Shown piece after piece: positions 49,890-61,856 of a stretch of DNA of 64,000 nt; position 1 is the stretch's first letter, and each line of letters begins with the position of its first letter. Source of the stretch: Sipunculus nudus (lineage: Eukaryota; Annelida; Sipuncula; Golfingiida; Sipunculidae); assembly GCA_026874595.1 (NCBI GenBank), contig CM049308.1, positions 18,166,001 through 18,230,000 on the forward strand. Direction: 5' to 3'. Made by a program: the position numbers and the translations under genes. The notes under the pieces are model-generated. The model saw only the letters and a program-made list of their open reading frames with translations, had not been told where the DNA came from and made no database searches.

Positions 49890-50800
49890 ATTGTTACCAA
49901 TAAATGTGCAAGATATCGATTCGTCTTACATCTCTGGCTTGATTTAAATTGAAAGAAATTCCCAACTCCTTCATTAACTACGCTAGAGAATAACAAACAA
50001 TGGCACTTTGTATTCCAAGGACCATGATGACACAAGTGACGACTATGACTTAAATGTAGATTTATTTTATTTGAGCAATGAAAACATATTATGTCTGTAA
50101 TTCTTTTTTAATATTTGGCGGTTACTAGTCTTTAGTCATATATTAAATAAAATATAAATTGTCGTCCCTCACTTGGAAATTTTAGCCCTAGTATTTGTGT
50201 AATTGCTTATTACTTAAAAATAATATTTCAATATATCTATCACAAATCAACATCAACTGTGTAGACCAAACGGTCAGGTTTAACTTTAAATGAATACGAC
50301 ATTCGACGCAAGGTGAAACTGACTGGTTCTTACAACACAAAAGCGGTCAATATATCGCACAGAAAACTTCCACCAGGTGGTGGTTTTAAAGCTACGTTTC
50401 TATGTGTTTTCAAATAAAAACATTACAAAAGCATACAGCATTCCATTTGTGTTTATACAAATCAAACAAATAAGATATATAAGGATTCGCTCAATATGAG
50501 GTCTTCAAATGTTACGTACCTGTACATAATTTACTGATGGCTTTTTCTGGTACAGAGGATTGGTGGTGCCACCTACAATCTTGTTTTTCATTTTGTGTAG
50601 CTTAGACTCGCTTTCATTTTGAGACCATAATCGTGATTTCAATTGTAATTTTGTTATCCAGCTGGGTCATTTGGAGTAAATTCATAAACATGATTTCTCA
50701 AGAATGACTCAGAGAGTGTTTCTGACCCTTATTTCTATTTTGGTCTTTGTTAGCAGTATACGTTGTATAAAACTTTAATTCACATTAAGCAGTTTTATTT
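49890..50800. other. AT-rich intergenic DNA
   Basis: No gene is recognised. One copy of the CCACC palindrome type (GGTGGTGCCACCTACAATC, 50569-50587) links this stretch to the 53-55.6 kb repeats. Confidence 0.35.
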
Positions 50801-50929
50801 GTAGATGGAGTGAAGCATGGTAATGACAAGGTCTATGTAAAGGTATTTTTAATCTGCTTAGCTTTATCTATTAAACATAAGAATATACAGAAACTTAATT
50901 ATCAATCTCAGGACAGTTTCGTGGTTTGA

Positions 50930-51545
50930 AATAAGGTGTGCGTATTTATCGGTCACAACTTTTCCACTGGAACCAAACTTAAGGATCCGCAAATTCAGCA
51001 AGGGTTAAAGACAAGAGGGAAAGGGCTGTTTAGATGCCGTATTTCTACGGTCTTGGGATACTGCAGCATCATCAAAGTTAGAAATTATAGGATATTTTCG
51101 GATCGTTCTAAATTTGATTTTGTGTGTATGCGTCATAAAACTTTACAAGTGACATCGTTGACATCGGGGAGCACGTTTCCGGAAAAGGAAAACTCGTTGC
51201 TGTCTTCATCTAAATCATTCCATGTACCATTTTCCAAAACAGTCATTAGTTGTTACGCCTCGAAACTCTGGGACAGTTTACTTGCCAGCATCAGGAATGC
51301 TGGCTCTATTCCTACTTTTAAGAAACAACTTATGACATTTCTTTTTAAACAGGCTTTTAATCTGTAGTGCAGCGTTATTTGTAGGCTCTTTTCTTTTTTA
51401 AACCCTGTATGCTGTCAACTTTTATAATGTTTTTATATCTTTTATGTAAAGCGCGCTAGAGCATATTATTTTTAGATTAGGGCGCTATACAAATGTTGCA
51501 TAATAATAATAATAATAATTATAATAATAATAATAATAATATTGT
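50930..51545 (+). mobile_element. LINE 3' end (CR1/L2-like) with tail
   Basis: The plus-strand frame ending at TAG 51365-51367 encodes FHVPFSKTVISCYASKLWDS, then LLASIRNAGSIPTFKKQLMT and FLFKQAFNL. This is the conserved C-terminus of CR1/L2/Jockey-type LINE polyproteins (A.KLWNSLP..IR, FKK.LKT.LF). The untranslated tail has GCGCGCTAGAGC, AGGGCGCTATACAAATGTTG and then (ATA)n at 51500-51545. It is 5' truncated. Confidence 0.85.
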
Positions 51546-51549
51546 CTAT

Positions 51550-53330
51550 CTAGTATACAGCTGCATAATAGTATGATTAAAAAACAAGAATAAGGACAGT
51601 AAGCAAAAGCACCTCATTGGTTTAATAACACCAAAAATAAAACAAATAATCTGTATGTCTGTACCATATGTAATTTTAAAATATTGGGTAAATAAATTCT
51701 ATATAAACTCAATTTATCAGCTACATTCACTTAAATAATTACTACATACTAACTCTGCTCCAGTCACGTATTAGTGGATACATCATATTCACCTTCATCC
51801 ACATTCATGTTTCTTTACTATTGCACTAATATTTGCTTGCACTGTTGTCATTGTAATTATCAATGTCTAGACCGAAGTATGTGTCTGAAATAAATAATTT
51901 ATTATTATTATTATTATTTATTATTATAATAATCAATATTATTTGAAGTAAACATCGTGCAACTCAGTCAAACTGATAAAGCACAACATCGACCTCATAA
52001 AATAAAAGGTCTGATTGGTATTATGAAGCAAGTTGCACATACTGGAGCCACTTCCAATAGAGCTTAGACATAATTTGGCTTGAATTGAAGGAAGAGTGCT
52101 GTCATCGCAATTTCGTATAGAAAATAGAAAAGCTTCTCTTGGTCACGAGAAATAACAACAACTTTCCTGGACATAACATACTGAAGTGACTTTAAGTTTG
52201 TAGAAAGTTGAATTGTAGGGACATAATTAGCGTCATATTTACCCTCTGGCATTACGACCATTAACTTACGAGTTCGATTATCCGATTGCCTACTGAGTCG
52301 GGTTGTCACGGCTAGGACATAAATAGCAGTTACAGTTTAGATTGAGATTGTTAAAATTGCTACAGTTCCGATTAGGAAATTGAAGTAATTCAGACACGCT
52401 CGCTTAATATTATGACAAACCTTACTAAACCTTCACCGCGCAAAGAAACAGGAATTTTAAGGAAGAAAGGGACAGTTCACAAGTCAGCAAACAGTAGGCA
52501 GAACATGTAGCCTGCGTCTGATACCTCGGTTAAATATGGACATATTTGTAACATAGACGGATAATATTTTACTGAAAATATGTATAGACTAGAAAACAGC
52601 AACCACTGATGCCAAAAGCAACCACTGTTTATTACATGTATAAATTGAAACAACCTATAGTTAAACATAAATAAACCTCTGCTGAAATGTAAATACAACT
52701 GACAGAAACCTTTCAAACAGCTGAGAGACTTCTTGTAAGTGTAACGGCCGTCCGGCATAGCTACGACGTGTACGAAATACCTCCAACACGCAGTTGATAT
52801 AAAACTTTATTCAAACCAGATCAAACATCTCTCACGCGAATTAAAGACGGTATAACAAGTGTACACAATATACACGTATATAAATATATGAAAAGGTACA
52901 TCATTATATCATCGCAAAGTGATACATATGAATAACACCAAATATATGGAAAAACATAATGTTACACAGGCTTGAAGGCACTGGCACCATGCCAACTGAA
53001 CATCACAAGAGAATATAAGTAACCCTCTGTTATAATTACAACACTTGGCGCACAGGAAAACCTATATAGAATGTATATATGTATAGATATACATATACAC
53101 ACACCTATACCCATACATAGGAGCACACCCACGACATACAGGTATACAAAGATGTGCAGATATAAATGTTTCGTAAACAAACTGTTACAGAACAGATTTC
53201 TATTATGTTCCATCCAGATGATCATGGTAAGATGGGTTTAATTATGTACATATAAAAAGAGTGGTTTTAGGTACCGGCTTGAAATTATACAGGTTCATCC
53301 ATTCTGAATAGCTTTCTCCTACACAAAACA
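51550..53330. other. Intergenic DNA, no gene recognised
   Basis: A (TTA)n run lies at 51900-51930. The minus-strand 81-codon frame at 52064-52309 (KLMVVMPEGKYDANYVPT inside) has no family I recognise. No splice context was found. Confidence 0.35.
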
Positions 53331-53339
53331 ATGGCGCCA

Positions 53340-54610
53340 CCTATAGTCATAGTTTTTAGCTCAGCTGACTGAAAGTCATCTGAGCTATAGCGATCACTCT
53401 TTGTCCGTGGTCTGGCTGTCTGTCTGTCCGTCTGTTCGTCTGTCTGTCCGTTACCAAGGCACAAATCGTAACCGTTGGACATGAAATATTGTAAGTTGAC
53501 ATCCAGAGAGGTCTATGAAAAATCTCCTTGGAAACCTGAAATTAGGTCTCTGTTACCCTTATCCTCCGAGCTATGCGGCTCCGAAGTACCCCCCATGAAT
53601 AATTGAAAATTTGATACAAAAGCTCAAGTATCTGAATAACTATTGCATTGATGACCATGATTTTTGGCATGGATATTGATCATGAAATGTTTCATCAGTT
53701 TCTACAGTCTGGTGGCGCCACCTGTATTTTTTCGATTTTAACGCTTATTATTCTCTACATTTGAGACGTCTTAAGATGCGGTCATCTGTTAACAGGGCAC
53801 AAATCGTAACGACTAGAACTAGAATCTTTTCTCTTGACATGCATTGAGGCCTATGAAAAGTCTCCTTGGAAACCTGAAATTAGGTCTCTGACACCCATAA
53901 ACTCTGAGCTATGGGGCTTCAAAGTACCCCCCCCCCCCCCCAGAAAAATGGAAAAAATGACACAAAAGGTCAAGTATCTGAACAACTATTGCATTGATCA
54001 CCATGATTCTTTGCATGGAGATTGATCATGGAATGTTTCTTCAGTGTCTGCAGTCTGGTGGCGCCACTTGTATTTATTTTCGATTTTTACTAATTTTTAT
54101 CCCTTTTTAGCAGCCTCTTAAGATGCGGTCATCTGTTAACAGGGCACAAATCGTAACGACTGGAACTAGAATCTTCTCTCTTGACATGCAGGGGGGCCCA
54201 TGAAAAGTCTCCTTTGAAACCTGAAATTAGGTCTCTGTTACCATTAAACTCTGAGCTACAGGGCTCTGAAGTACCCCCCCCCCCCCCCAGTAATGGAAAA
54301 TTTGATACAAAAGCTCAAGTATCTGAACAACTATTGAATTGATCACCATGATTCATTGATGCATATTGATCATGGAGTGTTTCTTCAGTTCCTGTGGCGC
54401 CACCTGTATTTTTTCGATTTTTTACAGTTTTTTACTTCTATTTTTTGAGAACTCTTAAGATGTGGTCATCTGTTAAAGTGTACAAATCATAACGACTGGA
54501 CCTAGTATCTTCTACCTTGACATGCATGGAGGCCCATGAAAAGTTTCCTGGGAAACCAGAAATAAGGTCTCTGGTGAATGTTTTCCTAGTCAGCTGAGCG
54601 TCATGGCCCC
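53340..54610. repeat. ~340-bp tandem array, 3.4 copies
   Basis: Copies start near 53451, 53788, 54136 and 54473 at GGCACAAATCGTAACGACT. Each continues with GACATGCATTGAGGCCTATG, AAACCTGAAATTAGGTCTCT, a C run followed by AGTAATGGAAAA, CTCAAGTATCTGAACAACTA, ATTGATCACCATGATT and GGTGGCGCCACCTGTATTTT. The left edge carries AGCTCAGCTGACTGAAAGTC and TCTGTCTGTCCGTCTGTTCG. The homopolymer C runs (53931-53941, 54275-54288) are part of the unit. Confidence 0.9.
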
Positions 54611-54989
54611 TGGGTCACTTATTGAATAGTTGTCCATGTAAATATCTCAAGAGTGGTTTGAACGTACACTTTATTTGTAATTTTTTTAAAATTTTGCATA
54701 TCATTATTTTTTGGATATCTTTTTCTCTCGTATTCAAGAATCGTGGCAAAATCTACATCCCCATTATCGTGATGTCCCTCCGTGCATCTATTTGTTAGTG
54801 AAAACACACACATCTCAGCAGGGGTTGACCTGAAATTTTTGACCGGAAAATCCATATATCTTGGATACCTTTATCTCGTACCCAAGACTGGTAGCGCAAG
54901 CTGTAATCGTTTTCCCTTGAGGTCCATCTATGTGTTTGCTTTGGGTGAAAATTGTTCATATCTCAGGACGTCTTCAATGTATTAGGTTG

Positions 54990-55560
54990 CAATTGTGCAT
55001 GTCTATCCATCTGGGTCAGTTTCTCAGGCAAAAGGCAGATGGCACCACCTATAATAATTCAATTTAGTAGAATACATCCATGCATTTATTTCAGGAGAGG
55101 TACATCGTATGACACACTACAGGTGGCACCACCTCCAATCCCGTATTAGTAGAATATATCGAATCATTTATCTGAGGATTGGTATGATATATTCGATTGA
55201 AATTATGCATGTCTATTAATATTGGATACCTTAACCAAGGTATTTCAAGCCTGGTGGCGCCACCTACAATTGTGTTCGCATAGCGTCTATCCATTCATCT
55301 GCGTTTGATGAAAATTCCGCATATCTCAGGAGTAGATAGATGTATCAGCCATAAATATTGTATGTTCATCCATCCATCTTGGATAGCTGTGTCGTAGACA
55401 AATACATCAATGCATTTATCTCAGGACTGGTTTATGTTTCAACCTGAATTTAACATGTCCATAAATATTAGATACTTTATCCTGTATACAAGACTGGTGG
55501 TGCCACCTATAATGTTTTCTGAGTTGTTAACATCTGTGTGTCTATTTTCGATGAAAATTA
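54990..55560. repeat. Degenerate ~120-bp repeats with GGTGGYGCCACC palindromes
   Basis: Segments with GGTGGCACCACCTCCAATC (55123), GGTGGCGCCACCTACAATT (55252) and GGTGGTGCCACCTATAATG (55497) are each followed or preceded by CATCCATCTG-type and ATCTCAGGA strings. They probably descend from the same family as the 340-bp array next door. Confidence 0.65.
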
Positions 55561-55584
55561 CACATATAGCAGGATCAAATTTGG

Positions 55585-55589
<5 letters not shown>

Positions 55590-55634
<45 letters not shown>
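55590..55634. repeat. (TA)n microsatellite
   Basis: Pure TA dinucleotide run of about 44 bp, followed by AT-rich DNA. Confidence 0.95.
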
Positions 55635-55639
<5 letters not shown>

Positions 55640-55857
55640 ATTTTAAATTTTTGTAAGTCTAAATAAAAAAAATATGGTTTCAGTTTAGGTCAATTCTAAA
55701 CCAAGTTTAGATATATAATACTTCATAATAAACTCAGAAAAGGAACCAACTATAATTCCAATTGTTGCTATAGTTCATTGACAATATATAAATTTTATTC
55801 TCTGAATAGCAGAGGATGATTACATTGAACATGCCCTTGCTAAAAAGTGTATGTGTT

Positions 55858-55892
55858 TGTGCGTGTGTGTGTGTATGTGTGTGTGTGTGTGG
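55858..55892. repeat. (GT)n microsatellite
   Basis: A GTGTGT run with one TATG interruption, followed by GGTGGGGGG. Confidence 0.9.
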
Positions 55893-56007
55893 TGGGGGGT
55901 TATATAACCCCCATTCCTCCTATATTGACGCCCATAACTTTGTGCCCCCTTCATCGTTTTCTATCTCACCAAACAATTAATTATTTTCATATTATGTGCC
56001 TCTTCAG

Positions 56008-57164
56008 GTTCAACCTGTGGAGACGAATCCCTCTACTATAGAGGTTCTTGCTAAATCACTGACGTCACACATCGGACTTGGGGCGAGGCGAGGAACAACT
56101 GTAGACGTCAAGGCAGTGACCTGGTCAGCATTGAAACCGCCGAAGAAAATAACTTCTTGAAAGCGCTGATGAAGAACTTCTCGTCAGTTCTGTCAGGTTA
56201 GTTGTACAGTGGGCACATTTGACTGTCGTATTTATGATCAGATTTCAGTAAATAGAGTTAGGTATACTTCCAGAGAAAATGGACGCAGTTTATAAGACCA
56301 CTTCTCTAGACCTGTGATGTAGTCGAGTCCACAGCATCCGAGCCCGAGTGCAAGTCTGCGTCCAGACCACTTAAGTCTAAGTCCAAGTCCGAGTTCATGA
56401 GGTTCCAGTCCAAGTCCACTTTCTTCGAGACGTAGTCTCTGTCCGATTCTATTACAAATATCCTTACACTGCAGTTTAAGATGGCAGTATCAGATTACCA
56501 TGTACATTCTTAAGTTAGTTCTTACATGCTTTTACTTTCTATAGCTCCCGATGCTAAGCAAAGCTTGGTATATATAGTGTTATTATTTCTTTTGGACTCG
56601 AGATGGACTTAATTTGCCCGACCTCCCAGTCCGAGTCTTTCAAGAAGTTAGCTCAAGTCAGGACTCTAGATTTATGAGCAGATCAGATTTAGATGGATTT
56701 AAACTAATAGATCAGATTGATAAATATTGTTTGTGTATTTATGAAAAAGCAAATTAATTGGTTTTGTAAAACACATATACTGTGGTTGCCTTTTTGTTCG
56801 CGCGGGTTTCGAATTCGCGATATTCGTGAAAGGGAAATTATAATTATAAAATAATTTTAAAACCTTTAATATGACGTCATAAGGAAGAAGACTGATATTA
56901 TAAAAAAAAATCAAACAAAAATTGCATATAAACTTGTGTGATGAGCACTTGGGCCAGCTCCATGTTTTTATAATTTTGCTCATAATATAATTAATTCGTA
57001 TAACAAAGGATATATTCTGTGTAAGTTATTGTATACATAACGCCCCATACAATGGAATTGGGAAGCAACATCACTTAGAGATTATGGTGAACCAGGGTCT
57101 GTGGGATGATGAAATAGGATCGAAGAAGATGTTTTCCTTCTGTGAAAAAGTGCTCCCGTGCTAA
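56008..57164 (+). pseudogene. C-type lectin pseudogene (duplicate of the 44650-48408 gene)
   Basis: 56008-56196 corresponds to lectin exon 2, in the same phase and with an intact acceptor (CTCTTCAG) and a GTTAGT donor. It reads STCGDESLYYRGSC, then a TAA stop at 56052-56054 where the functional gene has Tyr, then ITDVTHRTWGEARNNC and DLVSIETAEENNFL. 57039-57164 corresponds to the last part of exon 3 (GKQHHLEIMVNQGLWDD, MFSFCEKVLPC, TAA). The first ~40 codons of exon 3 are missing, and no copy of exon 1 was seen. It is therefore a dead partial duplicate. A family D repeat (56310-56680) lies in its intron. Confidence 0.88.
56310..56680 (+). repeat. Interspersed repeat family D, copy 2
   Basis: It matches 20670-21165: GTCGAGTCCACAGCATCCG, AAGTCCAAGTCCGAGTTCAT, GAGGTTCCAGTCCAAGTCCA, CTATTACAAATATCCT and CCGAGTCTTTCAAGAAGTTA. 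It lies between the two exon remnants of the lectin pseudogene. Confidence 0.75.
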
Positions 57165-57350
57165 GTTATATTGTACACAGAAATACACTATCAGTTCTGT
57201 GGACTGGAAATATGAACTGACGCGAGAGTATAAATGAGTATTATAACGTTACCATGACCTTACAGGTCAAAGGTCATGCTAAGTGCATGCAGAGACAATT
57301 AAAAAATGAGACGTTGATAAATATAAATAACATTTATTTAGTCTAAAAAT

Positions 57351-59337
57351 CAGCGGCGTACCTAGCCTCATTGCCGCCCGGGGCGGTCTTAGAAATTGCC
57401 GCCCCTCTCACAAAAACATTACAAAACTGGATAACGTATTGAAACATATCGTGTCAAATGTCCTTGTTACAGGCTTGTATTTGACAACAACGCAATTATA
57501 TGGATTAATTCATTGGCAGGGAATTCTTCCGCCAAATATTAAAGAGCAGACATATCTTTGCTAATGTAAATCAAAAGATCGTTCGAAGTATATTTCATTA
57601 TGAAGTGAACAGAAAGGAATAAAACGAATAAATTGAAAGTATAAACAGATACACTGCAGGATACACATATAATGTGAGAAATTGATCTTTCATCATTCAT
57701 GTAAACACGATTCATGATTACCTTATACTCAACTTGGGAAAAACTTTATTTGGTGAGTGTTGTTCCATTCTCAACGCATACAAATACCTTGTCACATCTA
57801 TAATTCCACCTCTTCTTATCGCATATGAAAACAGGTACACCTAACAGAGCTATTGAGATATGCATGCTACTGCTGCATGCAAGGCACTTTAGTCTTTACT
57901 AAAAAAAAGCGCAATTCATATATATGTAGGCAGGGCATGTTTAATATTTTCACATAAAAAATCAAATGTTTGGACAAACTGACTTTATTTAATCAAAATA
58001 TCCTAAAAGTTAAAAGCATACTTTAATTCAAGGCTACATCAAAATTTATTTTTGAATTATAGTGATTATGCACTTTGCGAGGTTTTATTTATGAACTTAT
58101 GACTATTTGTTATTCTAAAAAGTATCTAAATAAAATTAAAGTAATGATATAATTTAAATATATATTATAATTTAATTTCAAATGATTTGTCACAATATAC
58201 AACAACTGTCTGTAGGTAGTGGATCATTAAACTGTTAATAACAGAATTAACGGTCCAGGTAAATTTATCTTTAATTTAAGTTTTGAACTCTAAAAGTCAA
58301 AACTGATACTACATTCGTATTTTGAAAATGTGGATAAGCGGCCAGGAGGGTTTGTCCTGCCGGACAGTTATAATAGAATTAAAGCTTAAAGTTAAAATAA
58401 TTCCTACATAGGTCTGGGTGTTTATTGTTTTATCCACGTTACATAAAAGATCATGCATGTCATATTGGTTAATCAAAAGACACAGGCATTTAGGTAGTAC
58501 TCATTATATACATGATAGTGTAAACGTCTGTATTTTAACGAGACTGATGTTAGAGTATAAAGAATCATGGATAAAGGGCATTTCAGGTTGTTTCAGGCTG
58601 TTTAAATATCCTGGAATTTCGGGAATTCAAGGGTTCAAGAATGGTAATTCTAAATACTTTCCAAGGAAAGAGTAACACAATTCGTCAAAATATTTTTCGC
58701 ACGATGTGTACGACAGACCCCGCCCCCACCACCAGGGGCCATTGGTCTTCTGGCGGTGTTTTTCCCTGGTGATTATCAGGTGCTGCTAGGGATTTCTGTA
58801 AACGACGACCGTCCTTAAATGCAGGCTTTTTGCATGACTGGTCAGTTTATCGATGGCGTTCTGACATTGCATGACCACAGATCTAACAAAAATAGAGATC
58901 GTCCGCAAATGATTTGGTTGGTTTCACTGCCCAGTATTTAATCCCTGAAATTCTTGAAGAGGGACAAAAAGGCCAAATTTGAACTTTTTGAGGAACTCCT
59001 TATGCCCCTGATTACACTTTATCCCAGAAATGCCGCCTCCATAAATGTACAATTCGTTCGCTAATCATTCTGGAGGTTCCACTGTCCAGTTTATAATCCA
59101 TGGAATACTTTAACATGGGCCAAAAAGGCCAGATTTAAATTTTTTAGGAATTCCTTGTGCCACTCATTATAATAATTCACTGAAAAGCCGCCCCCAAAAA
59201 TGTACAAATCGTTCGCTAATCATTTTGTAGGTTCCATTTACAAATCGTTCGCTTATCATTTCATTTGGTAGGTTCCATTGTCCAGTCTATAATCCCTGCC
59301 GCCCCCCCCCCCCCCCCCCCCCATAGGTACGCCATTG
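57351..59337. mobile_element. Non-autonomous hAT-like element (~1990 bp)
   Basis: The left end CAGCGGCGTACCTAGC and the inverse of the right end CAATGGCGTACCTATG are terminal inverted repeats of the hAT type. The flanks CTAAAAAT (57343-57350) and CAAAAAAT (59338-59345) are an 8-bp target duplication with one mismatch, the length expected for hAT. No transposase is encoded. Two to three diverged ~165-bp direct repeats (58870-59290) lie near the right end, and a 23-C run sits at the border. Confidence 0.88.
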
Positions 59338-59344
59338 CAAAAAA

Positions 59345-61600
59345 TACAAAAACAGTTGCCCAAAGAGGTAATGAGAAATTATAAAGTTTGCCGGGTTATT
59401 CCAAGGTAATTACAAAGATCAAATACCGAAAAGAGAAAAATGAAATATTACATCGACCTTAATGTAATTTAACAAAAGGATTTTTTTTTTAGTTCTAGCC
59501 CCTGTAGTTATTATTTAAAGAAAAGGGCCTCGCTGATCTTACCAAATGTTGTTAGTGTTACTTCGAGCTGGGATGTCTATACGAAATCAGTTGTTTTCTG
59601 CCTGGGCGACGCGCACCCGTTGAGCTCTAGCGACGATCTAACCTAGGCATGGCCAGACGCCCCCCTTAAATAGTTTCCCTTCTGGAAACCCGTTTAATTT
59701 AAGGGACGGAAGGATGAAAGCCCAGCGGAAGCCAAGTTTACAAGCGGAAAGCCGTATGACAGACGGAAGCCCGCTTTACGACCGGAAACATGTCAGACAG
59801 GTCCCTACCAGCAATACTTGATTTTTCAACCCTCGTTACAATATATGCGCTATACCAGACGGATACTGTATACAGTTATTATCTTTGTGATTAAAAAATA
59901 GATGTACCAGCCATGAATGAATATGAACAAAAAATTGTGGATAGGAGGACTGTGGACCAGGAAATTTTATATAATTTTTGCACGGATCCATAAAATGACC
60001 AGATTCGGGAAATGATTTATTTGGTCCACACTTTAATTCTCTACAAAATATCTTACAAATGTATTCCCTTCTTCCGTGGCCCTCTTCTTCACCTAATTGT
60101 ATTTCATTTTCATGAAGAACACGTGAGAATAAAAGAGTAAAGTGCACCTGACTCACTCTGCTTTGAACGCAATAAACTAGCTATCTAGCCGTGAATGAAA
60201 ATATGAACGCAGGATGAAAACCTTTTGCCTTACATAGCTCCAAAATCAAATTTATCAATGGTTGTAGTCATTTCAATAAACTTTAGTGACATGTTGCCGA
60301 AATGTGGTCAATGGATAAATAAATAAATATATTTTTAGCGGATCGTTTAAATATTCAGTTGGATTCGGATGCTGATCAAGGAAACAAAAAAAAAATCAGA
60401 CTTGGCATCATTATCAAATAAGGAATTTTAATGAAAACCAATTATCATAATTAGCTTAATATCATAAAAAACAATAAACATATACGTGGCATTTTATTCA
60501 CATGAGAATTGGTAATACAATCTGATCATACATGAGGACGTCATCATAAACGAAGTCTGTTCACCGAATGCATGGGTTTTATCAGTGCGATAGAAATGTT
60601 ATAACCGAAAGAAATCAAGTATAAATATTTTACTGTCTCTATTCAAGCTTGTCCAGCTGTAACACAATTTATATGCCAAGACGTAAACGAATTACGTACG
60701 ATTAAGCAAAATCAAGGTTCCAGATGTAACAAATTTTTCTATCTTGTGTTTATTGGATTTAATGATACCATACTTCCTGTCTTTTCTTGTTTGGATTTAA
60801 ACTTAATTCTAGGATTTAATTACCACACTTTTCGTAAATTTAAAGGTTGAGGGAAAACAAGTAGTTAACGGTTGAATGGATAGTTATGATTGTTCAAAAA
60901 TAGTGATCCCCCCCCCGCAAAGTAAAAAATGACCAAGACCATTAAATTATGTCGCACAGTTTCACCTGTGTCGCAGAGTTAGACTTCAAGGTTAATTCTA
61001 GCCTCCAGCACATACACTACTGGGAAACCTGGGATCCAGAATCCTTTGTAAGAATATCCTTCAAAACATATCACATACCAAAGCATAACCCATATTGTTT
61101 GCAAAGTTAGTGGGAACGAAGGAGTTCTGATTTAACCAAATGGGCCATCGATTGAAGCTTTCTAAGTTAATAAATCAAATTTGTCAGAGAAGATATAAAA
61201 TGCTGACTAAAAGTAAGGCGTGGAAAGCCCATGATATTTGATTCAGGAAGTACTTGAAAGATACTTAACCTCATCAAGACTATTACCTAAGCTAATTAAG
61301 GAAAAGACAGTGCTCAATCTGTATTTGTGACACGACTGACACCGGGCCCCGTCAGGTTCCTCAAGGTTAAAGTGGATAGTCCAGTTTTTTATTATTAATT
61401 TTTGTCAATTTTAAGGAAAAATTTACAAATGAGCTATAATTTTGTAGATGCATCTTCAAGACAAGCGTAAAGCATCCAAGAGACACGCTCCGGATAAGTT
61501 CCATACAATCCGGACCGAGAGCAAGACGAGAATATAAAGTTGGACAATCCAGCCGAGCAACAGCACCTACGTCCACCCAGAAACAGATGTGATTCCTGGT
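59345..61600. other. Intergenic DNA, no gene recognised
   Basis: The longest frame (106 codons, minus strand, 59836-60156) has no recognised motif. A GGAAGCC/GGAAAGCC-rich phrase lies at 59700-59790. Nothing else stands out. Confidence 0.4.
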
Positions 61601-61609
61601 CAATCACAC

Positions 61610-61856
61610 ATTTTTTTTTTTTTTCTCAAAACACCATTTATTGCAAAAACATATGGCAATATGTATCAGTAATCCTCAGCATCAGAGTACTCATACATAT
61701 GATCATGATTTTACAAAGACTCCCATCAGGGTTACCACATGATCAGGGTAAGCAGGGTGGTTTGTTAATAGACATTAAGTTTTTGGTGACATCACTATAT
61801 TCTCCAGTTTTTAAATCTCCGGCAGATAGAGATAGACAAAAAAACCTAATTCCTTC
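61610..61856 (-). mobile_element. 3' untranslated region and poly(A) end of the LINE
   Basis: On the minus strand, after the ORF stop at 61857-61859, about 230 bp of non-coding DNA leads to GCAATAAATGG (a polyadenylation signal near 61640) and then a 13-A run at 61611-61624. This is the expected 3' end of an L1-type retrotransposon copy. The target duplication cannot be checked because the 5' end is off the window. Confidence 0.85.

Noticed and set aside
53340-54610. CRISPR-like array
   Set aside because: The units are ~340 bp, not short repeats with unique spacers, and the genome is eukaryotic.
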